A stretch of DNA of 61,182 nt from Nitrosomonas sp. (GTDB lineage Bacteria > Pseudomonadota > Gammaproteobacteria > Burkholderiales > Nitrosomonadaceae), in contig JAJFJJ010000092.1 in NCBI GenBank assembly GCA_021774195.1, positions 1-61,182 of the forward strand, given 5' to 3'. The notes below the pieces were generated by a model. It was not told the DNA's origin, ran no database searches, and was given only the letters and a program-made list of their open reading frames with translations. Below are positions 8,738 to 16,261 of the stretch, one piece after another. Made by a program: the position numbers and the translations under genes. Position 1 is the first letter of the stretch. The number at the start of each line of letters is the position of its first letter.

Positions 8738-9040
8738 TTATTCATCCTCGCCCAGTTCAGCATTCCAGCCGTTTTTCTTAGCGGTTGTAATGGCTTTGGC
8801 ATACATTTTTGTATGCCGTTGTTGCAGTTCCTCAGGCAGACGGCTAGGTAGGTGGGCATAGGGTTCCCAGGCGGCATAGACTTGTTCGTACAAGTTTTGC
8901 ATTTGTGAGCTGCTCCAGCCAGAGCAAGTCTCAGTTTCTGGTAGAATTCCAAATAACCAGGCATCTCGTACTACGCGCCCAAGATGGGTAAGCCCTGCAT
9001 TCTCATCTTTGTCGATGCCGACATAAAGTTTGTCACTCAT
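8738..9040 (-). CDS. Conserved hypothetical protein (100 aa)
   Basis: A 100-residue acidic soluble protein, beginning MSDKLYVGIDKDENAG and containing SGWSSSQMQNLYEQVYAAWE and LPEELQQRHTKMYAKAI. It is helical with many Trp and Tyr residues and lacks membrane or signal segments. I do not recognise the family. It lies 18 bases downstream of the YbaL-type antiporter gene on the same strand, so they probably share a transcript, and a regulatory or accessory role with the antiporter is possible. Its stop codon directly abuts the stop of the convergent lipase gene. Confidence 0.7.
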   Translation of the reverse strand: MSDKLYVGIDKDENAGLTHLGRVVRDAWLFGILPETETCSGWSSSQMQNLYEQVYAAWEPYAHLPSRLPEELQQRHTKMYAKAITTAKKNGWNAELGEDE

Positions 9041-9058
9041 ATTTTTCTCAGACTAATG

Positions 9059-10780
9059 TTATTCAGTGGAATTGGAGTCGATTCTATCATGTCGGTCAAA
9101 ACGTTGAAGTACATGGATTGTCATATTTTTGGAGAGCTCTTCCTTGCCAAAAAAGAGTGTGCCGACATTTTCTTTTTTTAATAAAACTGATTCATCTTCA
9201 TTATTGGTGCGCAGTACGATCTCAATATTCGGGTTAAGTGTTTGAGCGGTTTTAATCATTTGACGCATGTTGAGTGGGTCGGGTACAGCGATAACAAGCA
9301 TCGCTGCATCTGCAATATGGGCTTGAATTAACACTGATGGTTCGGCTGCATTGCCGGAAACGGCTGCAATCTTTTGTTTACGAAGGTCTTGTACAAGTTC
9401 ACGATTTTGTTCAGCAACGATGTAGGGGATGTCTTGTTCATCTAAGGCGTTTGCAATGCGGCGTCCCACCTGACCATAACCGACTAACACGACTTGTCCT
9501 TCCAGCAATTTTCGTTCTGTACTCATTGGAAGTTCAGCATAAGGATCATCACGGCTTGCTAAGCGGCGAGCTAATCGAGAATTGCTCATGACCCATTTGC
9601 TGACCGGTGTAATAGCAGCAAAGGCGATTGGATTAAAGGCAATGGAAATGAGTGCGCCAGCCAGAACCAAGCTTAGTCCTTCAGCTGGCATTAAACCGAG
9701 TGACAATCCTAAACCTGCAAGAATAAACGAGAATTCACCGATCTGTCCCAGACTAGCGGCGACGGTTAATGCCGTGTTCAACGGATAACGTAACAATAAG
9801 ACTAATAACATTGCGGCGATGGATTTGCCAACAATAATAATGGCGACCACACCTAATACTAATATCGGCTCATTAATAAGTATGGTTGGATCAAAAAGCA
9901 TTCCAACCGAAACAAAAAAGAGTACGGCAAATGCGTCGCGTAGCGGCAAAGATTCTTCAGCCGCCCGGTGGCTGAACTGAGACTCGCGCATGACCATACC
10001 AGCAAAGAAGGCACCTAGTGCAAAGGAAACATTGAATAGAACAGCTGCGCCATAGGCAATGCAAATCGCAAAAGCAACGACCGCTAGTGTGAATAACTCG
10101 CGTGAGCCTGTTTGGGCAACTTGCCATAGTAGCCAAGGTAGTACTCGACGTCCTACAACCAACATTAAGGCAATGAACGTGGCGACCAGTAGTAATGTAA
10201 TTCCTAATGTCTGCCATAAGGGGTTAGTGGTGCTTGTATCTTCATTTGAACCGTCTAATATCATGGCAATAGGGGGCAGTAACACTAAAATCAGCACAGT
10301 GACTAAATCTTCCACAATTAGCCAACCGACAGCAATGCGGCCATTCATGGTTTCTAAAAACCCACGTGATTCAAGTGCCTTGAGTAACACAACCGTGCTG
10401 GCGCAAGAAAGTGATAAGCCAAGTACCAATCCTGCGCTAAATGACCACCCCCACCAGATGGCAAGAGACATCCCCAAAATTGTGGCGACAGCCATTTGGA
10501 CAATTGCGCCTGGTATTGCAATACGTTTTACAGCCAACAAATCTTTGAGAGAAAAATGCAAGCCTACGCCAAACATTAGTAACATGACGCCAATTTCAGC
10601 TAACTCCGTGGCGATTTCTACATCGGCGGTAATTCCTGGCGTGGTTGGCCCCAGAATTATTCCGGCCAGAAGGTACCCGACTAATGCAGGTGTTTTTAAT
10701 TTTTCTGCAATAAAGCCAAAAATTAGCGCAAGCCCAAAACCGGCGGCTATGGTAGTGATTAGAGTGACACTATGATCCAT
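9059..10780 (-). CDS. ybaL: YbaL/Kef-type K+/H+ antiporter (CPA2) with TrkA-N domain
   Basis: A 573-residue CPA2 cation:proton antiporter. The first 390 residues form about 12 membrane helices, including GYLLAGIILGPTTPG and the AEIGVMLLMFGVGLHFSLKD helix. A cytosolic RCK/TrkA-N domain follows from about residue 415, with the NAD-binding GYGQVGRRIANALDEQ loop. The protein should exchange K+ for H+ across the inner membrane under nucleotide or NAD(H) control. The combination and length match YbaL rather than KefB/KefC, though the boundary is soft. It probably forms an operon with the 100-aa gene downstream. No RCK_C domain is evident at the C-terminus. Confidence 0.9.
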   Translation of the reverse strand: MDHSVTLITTIAAGFGLALIFGFIAEKLKTPALVGYLLAGIILGPTTPGITADVEIATELAEIGVMLLMFGVGLHFSLKDLLAVKRIAIPGAIVQMAVATILGMSLAIWWGWSFSAGLVLGLSLSCASTVVLLKALESRGFLETMNGRIAVGWLIVEDLVTVLILVLLPPIAMILDGSNEDTSTTNPLWQTLGITLLLVATFIALMLVVGRRVLPWLLWQVAQTGSRELFTLAVVAFAICIAYGAAVLFNVSFALGAFFAGMVMRESQFSHRAAEESLPLRDAFAVLFFVSVGMLFDPTILINEPILVLGVVAIIIVGKSIAAMLLVLLLRYPLNTALTVAASLGQIGEFSFILAGLGLSLGLMPAEGLSLVLAGALISIAFNPIAFAAITPVSKWVMSNSRLARRLASRDDPYAELPMSTERKLLEGQVVLVGYGQVGRRIANALDEQDIPYIVAEQNRELVQDLRKQKIAAVSGNAAEPSVLIQAHIADAAMLVIAVPDPLNMRQMIKTAQTLNPNIEIVLRTNNEDESVLLKKENVGTLFFGKEELSKNMTIHVLQRFDRHDRIDSNSTE

Positions 10781-10803
10781 TAGATTTCCATGTCTTATTC
10801 TAG

Positions 10804-10943
10804 GACATCTCTAAAAATTCAGATTTCATCTCAATTACTATGTTACGGAATAGGTTTCTTATTTACATATTAATTATATGCTGCGCTGTAAAATTCTTCC
10901 CGTGCAATATATTTGAGCAAACTCTGGACTTTTAGAGGTACCC
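10804..10943 (-). mobile_element. IS5-like MITE, family B short form, copy B1
   Basis: A non-coding element of about 140 bp with imperfect terminal inverted repeats. The left end is GACATCTCTAAAAATTCAGA and the right end, read inwards, GGGTACCTCTAAAAGTCCAG. Its interior aligns, in the opposite orientation, with the copy at 15101-15239. It is flanked by CTAG on the left and CTAA on the right. It lies just upstream of the ybaL start and may carry or disturb its promoter. Confidence 0.65.
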
Positions 10944-11120
10944 TCTAATGTGAATTAAGAACTAAATAGTAGCCTGTTTGTAAAGGTTGTGCCTAAGATT
11001 TGAAAAAGAATTGAGTGAGATGAATAGTTACTCTTTTTCAAGAGTCTCTTTCATAACTAATCGAGTATATGTTGATATATATTGATTCTTATGGAGTCCA
11101 TAGTTTCATGAAATATAAAC

Positions 11121-11262
11121 GTAACTATTCAGCTTACCCCTAGAATTCACCATTTCTGTGTTACAAAATGATTATTTACACGTGTAAACTTACATTTTGT
11201 GCCTTGAACTGATGAATTCTAAAGGCAATCAGAATAGTTGCCGCAATACACTGACCAGTTAC
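11121..11262 (+). repeat. 142-bp palindromic repeat, family A copy A1
   Basis: One of three 142-bp copies (others at 47035-47176 and 54798-54939). It begins GTAACTATTCAGC and ends with a degenerate inverted copy of the same word. The two halves are imperfect inverted repeats, with CCTAGAATTCA answered by TGAATTCTAAAGG, centred on TTTACACGTGTAAA. By eye it differs from A3 at about 16 of 142 positions. It is non-coding, and could be a MITE or a structured RNA element. Confidence 0.78.
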
Positions 11263-11448
11263 ATATAAACATGAAATAGAAGGCGAAAATGGAATAATTG
11301 CCTCGTAAACAATTCAAAACTCGCAGCGTAAATATAAGTAAAAAAGATTAATTTGTCTATTACCAGAAACTTTTAAATAATAATTCTATAAAAATTAATT
11401 GCTGCTTTAAACTATGGACTCAGTGTTTGTAACCTTAGGTATTTGTTG

Positions 11449-12669
11449 TCAGTTTTGGGTGGCCTCATCATTGTTGATGCATAAGGAATAGACCGTAGGA
11501 CAAGTCTGATCTAATCCGCCAGCGGCATCACGTGTTTGATTATCCCAGTTCATTACCTGTAGTACTTCGTCGTACTTGCTAGAAATCCGTGCCCAGACGA
11601 GATAGTTGGTTTTCAGATCATGACGTGCGAATCTGAGGAGCTCGGGAATGGTTGGCTCGTGACCTGATCCATCGCGCCTAGTATTTATATAATTATTATG
11701 CTCCACTTGTAGCATTAGGGGCATAATCCCTGAGTGAGTAGGATAGTAAGTGTAGATTCCTTTTGGTCTATCTGGCTCATCCCTGCCCAATATTGGGTCG
11801 CCGGGCCGAACATCGGGGACGGCTAGCGCTGATCCCATTTCTCTCAGTTGACTTACGAATGATTCAATAATGTGATGCGGAAAATTTAGGTTTTGGAATG
11901 TCATCGTGTTGGGGAAATGAGTACTCATTGCTATGTTTACATTCATTAAGTTTTCATAAAATTTATCTACCTGATAATCGGCTATCGCCTCTATTGGTTG
12001 CCCCATAGCGGTTTCTAACAAGCCGATAGCTTCAAAATTGGGGTGTGCGTTATAGTGTTCACCTAAAGCTTCAGCTAGTTTAGTTAGACGATACCGAACG
12101 TTATTGTTCCATAACTTAACGTTATATCCATTAATTTCGTCCGCACTATCGCCGTGACTGTGATACGCAAATATACCCCCATCATATTTTTCTGTCTTCA
12201 CATAATCTGGTACGAGAACTACTTCAGGATCGAATGATTTAGTTTCCACTGCAATGATAAGCCGTTTGCCTTTTGCAGTCAGCTCAGCAAGACGTTGATC
12301 AATGGATGTAAAGTCATAGTCCCACTTCGTTGGTTCTAGCTCTGCCCACCGATAACGAATATATAGTCCACGCAATGTCGGTGTTTCATCAAGCTCGTTG
12401 TAAACTCGCGCTAGATAGTCAGGGTCATTTTTTCTTGAGGTCATAATTCCATAGTAATGGCCTGGATTCCACTTCTTGCCTGCAGTATCAGCGGCATATG
12501 TCGTTCCCCAAGGAGCCAAAACCATGCTTATAATGAATAAGAAAATTAGAAATATGGCGTGTATTTGTGTCGTTGTATTGGAGAATTCAATATTCATTTT
12601 GTGTTTTGTAGCGGTCAGTATCTGCAGGATTGTAGGCAGTAATGCCTGGTTGGGTGTATTTATACTCAT
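11449..12669 (-). CDS. Secreted glycoside-hydrolase-like (TIM-barrel) protein
   Basis: An exported protein of 382-406 residues that resembles clan-A glycoside hydrolases. It has an early barrel strand with RGLYIRYRWAELEPTKWDYD, a KGKRLIIAVETKSF strand, and an EAIGLLETAMGQP strand whose Glu is a plausible catalytic acid. The exact family is not assigned. Two starts are possible: ATG 12669 (GGAG 12 bases upstream) or ATG 12597, which directly precedes a signal peptide ending TTYAADT. The second fits better as protein; the first has the better ribosome site. It lies upstream of the polysaccharide locus and could trim extracellular glycans. The enzymatic role is inferred. Confidence 0.7.
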   Translation of the reverse strand: MSINTPNQALLPTILQILTATKHKMNIEFSNTTTQIHAIFLIFLFIISMVLAPWGTTYAADTAGKKWNPGHYYGIMTSRKNDPDYLARVYNELDETPTLRGLYIRYRWAELEPTKWDYDFTSIDQRLAELTAKGKRLIIAVETKSFDPEVVLVPDYVKTEKYDGGIFAYHSHGDSADEINGYNVKLWNNNVRYRLTKLAEALGEHYNAHPNFEAIGLLETAMGQPIEAIADYQVDKFYENLMNVNIAMSTHFPNTMTFQNLNFPHHIIESFVSQLREMGSALAVPDVRPGDPILGRDEPDRPKGIYTYYPTHSGIMPLMLQVEHNNYINTRRDGSGHEPTIPELLRFARHDLKTNYLVWARISSKYDEVLQVMNWDNQTRDAAGGLDQTCPTVYSLCINNDEATQN

Positions 12670-13219
12670 GTGATCTTAATTCTCCATTTTTATTGCATAT
12701 TAAAGTTTAAGCAGATGAAACTGAATAGATGCGCTTCGGTTTTATTGTGCGGTACTCGTCCAAAATTGTACATGTGGTTGAGATAAATCTTATTGTTCAG
12801 TCTTTATGTCTTCTTTTGGTGCGTTTTCAGTAGTTTGTGTCTTCTGCTTTCGTCGGTTTCACTTTTTTAAACACTGGTTCAGTGAACTGAACTGAACTCA
12901 ATAACTAATTTGTATATAACGTTCTTGTACACATTTTGGTGCATAGCCCTAATATTGCATGGGCAGTAATGGCTGCCTTCTTTTAACCTTTTATAATTCA
13001 GTTATCTATGCTGCATAAAAAAGGAAAGAATTGCCAGCGACAAAGTGTACCGAAGAATCAATTTGTTTTCTAGATGTAAGCCGATGAAAGTGAATGGAAG
13101 CAGATAGCTACAGATGTTCTGTTGAGTTGAGCGTCTAGCGATGAGAGATGTGGTTAAGTGGTCCCCTATAGCTGGAATCTGAGGTTAAATTAAGCGCTAA
13201 TTTGGTGGTTGAAGTTAAT

Positions 13220-13470
13220 ATTTGATCGAGCGGTGTACGATGTCTATTTCATGAGCAGCAGCGGCAAATTCTTTGCTGTGTCAGTGCAGAGGACAGGATC
13301 ACTTGTCACTATAGGTTTGAGCGCAGTGCCAATATGCATATCTTATTAGCCTTTTCCAGAACAATATCGCTAGTACTCTCGGTGCGGTCATGGCCAATAT
13401 ACAGGTACAATCAACTTCTCAGTGTTACTGGCAATGGTCATTCCTTTGTCAAGAAACCTCACATAGCCAG
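13220..13470 (-). pseudogene. IS1595-family transposase relic (ISXO2-like)
   Basis: Read on the minus strand through several frameshifts and stops, this stretch gives YIGHDRTESTSDIVLEKANK, then PIVTSDPVLCTDTAKNFAAA, then HEIDIVHRSI. That order (a DRT-like strand, VLCTD with the second catalytic Asp, a following helix and an HxxVNHS-like strand) is the DDE core of IS1595/ISXO2 transposases as I know them. No intact frame remains. It lies inside a 1.07-kb gap (12670-13745) that otherwise shows nothing codable. Identification is by pattern memory. Confidence 0.5.
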
Positions 13471-13745
13471 TGAAGCTGAAAATATAACCCGTAGAGCAAT
13501 CATAAAATATCCCGCCACGATGTTCCGGCACATGCTAACCTGACATCGCACCATTGATCCGTTTTTGTTGGGATAGTAGGAGCAACATTGGTTGCGAGCT
13601 AAAGGGGGGTGATCAGTTTTTGCGAGCAGGTCTGTCCTCGGTTTATAAATCTTCTGCGCCATCAAGGAAGCTGATTTTTTGCTTTATTGTTATGCAATAG
13701 AAAAAAATCAAAAACTTTACTAAAATGGAATGAGATAAGTCATCA

Positions 13746-15101
13746 ATGCCAGATAACCAGAACAAACTTACTCGTATCGTAATAATGGGCGCAGCTGGAC
13801 GAGATTTTCATAATTTCAACATGGTGTATCGTGATGATCCTTATTGCCATGTTGTTGCTTTTACCGCAACTCAGATTCCGGAAATCGCCGGGCGCACCTA
13901 TCCTGCGTCACTTGCAGGCAAACATTACCCTGATGGTATTCCGATTGAAGATGAGAGTGAATTACAGCATCTGTGCCAAAAAACGAGCATCGATCAGATT
14001 GTATTTGCTTATAGTGATATCAGTCATGCGTTGGTTATGCATAAAGCTTCAATTGCCCTAGCGGCAGGTGCTGATTTTCTAATGCTTGGTCCTGAACGCA
14101 CTATGCTAAAGGCAAAGGTCCCTGTTATCGCGGTGTGTGCAGTACGGACCGGTTGTGGTAAGTCACAGACTACGCGTTGGCTATCCAAACAATTGAAACA
14201 GTCTGGCCTGAAAGTGGCAGTGATACGCCACCCCATGCCTTATGGCGAGCTTGAACGTCAAGCTGTCCAGCGTTTTGAAAGTAACGCCGATCTGGATAGC
14301 GCTGAATGCACCATAGAAGAACGTGAGGAATATGAGCCCCATTTGGCGCTCGGCACCATTCTCTATGCTGGTGTCGATTATGCTGAGATCGTAGCTTGCG
14401 CAGAAGCTGAGGCCGATATCATTCTTTGGGATGGAGGTAATAATGATTTTTCTTTTATTCAGCCCGACCTACATATCGTTATGGTTGATCCGTTGCGGCC
14501 AGGTCATGAAACTACGCATCATCCTGGAGAAGCGGTATTACGTATGGCGGATGTTGTTCTGGTCGGGAAAGTGAATTCAGCATCCGAGGCAGATATACAT
14601 AATGTGACGAAAAACGTACAGCGTATTAATCCAGACGCAACGATTGTATTCAGCGCCTCGCCAGTTCAATTGGATGATCCAGCAGCGGTGCGTGGCAAAC
14701 GTGTATTAGTAGTAGAGGATGGGCCGACGATTACCCATGGCGGCATGTCTTATGGCGCCGGTTTCGTTGCCGCTACTGCGGCCCAAGCGGCTGAAATCGT
14801 TGATCCTCGTCGTTATGCGGTGGATGAAATTAACGCAATATATACCAAATACCCCCATATCAGTTCGGTGCTCCCAGCGGTAGGTTATCATGCGTCACAG
14901 CTTCAGGCACTGCGCGAGACCATTAATGCTACTAATGCAGATGTCATCGTCTCGGCAACACCTTGCGATTTGCAAGCGCTGATCGAAATCAACAAACCGG
15001 TGGTACGAGCAAGTTATGAGTTTGCCGATGTCGGTGAACCAGGCTTAGGCAAAGTGGTAGCGGATTTTCTAAAGAAAATGAGTCTGGAAAAAAGATTGTA
15101 G
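13746..15101 (+). CDS. Cyclic 2,3-diphosphoglycerate synthetase-like GTPase/ATPase
   Basis: A 451-residue protein resembling cyclic 2,3-diphosphoglycerate synthetase of methanogens, which makes cDPG from 2,3-bisphosphoglycerate with ATP. The N-terminal Rossmann-like part starts RIVIMGAAGRDFHNFN, and the central P-loop is AVRTGCGKSQTTRWL (about residues 134-148). Other marks are ILWDGGNNDFSF, a Walker-B/switch-like strand, and DPLRPGHETTHHPGEA. Length is close to the archaeal enzyme (about 460). Its stop codon TAG overlaps the first base of a MITE (15101), so the last residues may have been altered by insertion. The homologous family is widespread in bacteria without proof of cDPG production, so the reaction is inferred. 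Confidence 0.75.
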   Translation: MPDNQNKLTRIVIMGAAGRDFHNFNMVYRDDPYCHVVAFTATQIPEIAGRTYPASLAGKHYPDGIPIEDESELQHLCQKTSIDQIVFAYSDISHALVMHKASIALAAGADFLMLGPERTMLKAKVPVIAVCAVRTGCGKSQTTRWLSKQLKQSGLKVAVIRHPMPYGELERQAVQRFESNADLDSAECTIEEREEYEPHLALGTILYAGVDYAEIVACAEAEADIILWDGGNNDFSFIQPDLHIVMVDPLRPGHETTHHPGEAVLRMADVVLVGKVNSASEADIHNVTKNVQRINPDATIVFSASPVQLDDPAAVRGKRVLVVEDGPTITHGGMSYGAGFVAATAAQAAEIVDPRRYAVDEINAIYTKYPHISSVLPAVGYHASQLQALRETINATNADVIVSATPCDLQALIEINKPVVRASYEFADVGEPGLGKVVADFLKKMSLEKRL

Positions 15102-15239
15102 GACGCCTTTAAAAATCCAGAGTTTACCCAAATGCAAAGCGTGCGAAAAAAATGTAGCGTAGCATATGGTTGTCGTATGAGTAAGAAGTTTTTCCGTAAC
15201 GTAGCAATTGGAATGAAGTCTAGATTTTTAGAGATACCG
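15101..15239 (+). mobile_element. IS5-like MITE, family B short form, copy B2
   Basis: A block of about 139 bp starting GGACGCCTTTAAAAATCCAG and ending in ATTTTTAGAGATACC, i.e. imperfect terminal inverted repeats. The inside aligns with the reverse complement of 10804-10943 (shared words include CAGAGTTT near the left end, GCGNAGCATAT in the middle, and TCCGTAAC). It starts inside the stop codon of the upstream gene. No transposase frame. Confidence 0.65.
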
Positions 15240-15417
15240 TGTATAAGGAGTAATTTTGGGTATGAGAATCATTTCATTGTGAATTTTATGTCAGTTACTG
15301 GAATTCAACTGCTGAACTAGTTTGAATTATTTTTCTCGATTACGTTACGAATGTTGTACGCCCGATGCTTAGTTAATTGCTTAGTTTTAGTTGTCTAGGC
15401 TTGATTTTTAAGGAAAA

Positions 15418-15870
15418 ATGAATATGAAGATAAATATCACAAAAGAAGAATATAGACTGTTACTTGATATCCTCTATCTTGGGGACTGGATGTTAACGGC
15501 GCACGACGAGGAAAAAGTGGCAGAGAAAGAGAAATATCAAGATGTGATTCAGAAATTTTATTCTTATGCTGAGGAGATGGGGTGCGGGGATTTGATAGAA
15601 GCTGATAAAGAATCAAATAAATACTATGAAACAGTAGTGTATGAAGATACCAGTGAGGTTGATGGTGTTATTGAGGATTATAATAGTGCAGCATTTTGGG
15701 AAGAGTTGGTGTCAAGGCTTGCGATGAGAGACGCTGAAGAAACCGAAGAAAATGACGTGATTAATAGAATGTCACCTAAAGAAAGATTGCAGTTATTGTG
15801 TTCGTTGGAAGAAAAATACCATGAGGAATTTATGGCGAATGATCTAACTAATCTTAAGATAAAGGAATAA
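15418..15870 (+). CDS. Acidic hypothetical protein (150 aa)
   Basis: A 150-residue, strongly acidic, Lys/Glu-rich helical protein starting MNMKINITKEEYRLLLDILY. Repeated Glu-rich helices (DAEETEENDVINRM) and a C-terminal LEEKYHEEFMAND helix suggest a compact soluble protein. There are no membrane segments or signal peptide. The start ATG 15418 follows AAGGAAAA; a second ATG lies six bases on. I do not recognise the family. The preceding 180 bases hold a MITE remnant, and a transposase-like fragment lies downstream, so this is an accessory neighbourhood. Confidence 0.7.
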   Translation: MNMKINITKEEYRLLLDILYLGDWMLTAHDEEKVAEKEKYQDVIQKFYSYAEEMGCGDLIEADKESNKYYETVVYEDTSEVDGVIEDYNSAAFWEELVSRLAMRDAEETEENDVINRMSPKERLQLLCSLEEKYHEEFMANDLTNLKIKE

Positions 15871-16033
15871 GGTGTAACCCCATGGCTTGCACTGATTTAG
15901 CATTGCTGGTAAAGAAACCAGTTAGCATATTAGTAACCATTGTGTCAGCCTGCAAGTGGAGAATTGAGGTGCTGATTTTGTTTACATTGTATCAATTGAG
16001 TCTGACCTCATCAGTTCAACCATCGTTTCATTT

Positions 16034-16195
16034 TAAAGTCCCCGATAGGGGATCAGCAAGTCTCTCGTCTTTGCGTGAAGGGTAGTATTCTTCATGGGCG
16101 TAAGATTACAAACATGGAAGCCATACTGTTACGGATGATGTGTGGAAGGAATACATCAAGAATAAGAAGCCAACGACTTTTAATCAGTGGCGTAT
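16034..16195 (+). pseudogene. Possible IS200/IS605 TnpA C-terminal remnant and hairpin
   Basis: At 16119-16185 the plus strand reads GSHTVTDDVWKEYIKNKKP, reminiscent of the C-terminal helix of Y1 transposases (a Thr-Asp-x-Val then Tyr-Ile-x-Asn-x pattern). Just upstream, near 16037-16053, is a small TCCCC-GATA-GGGGA hairpin like those at IS200/IS605 ends. No intact gene is present. It fills the gap between the acidic protein and the diguanylate cyclase gene. Weak call. Confidence 0.25.
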
Positions 16196-16261
16196 TCACA
16201 ATTTGTCGAGATATGTTGCTTTCTGCTGTAAAGTAGCTTTGTCCAACTATAGGTTTTTTCA

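Noticed and set aside
10059-10775. A 238-codon plus-strand frame
   Set aside because: Antisense to the ybaL gene, with no domain and low-complexity Ser/Thr/Asn-rich content; a shadow frame.
13334-13543. A 69-codon plus-strand frame in the 13-kb gap
   Set aside because: Antisense to the IS1595-type relic; no start context or family features.
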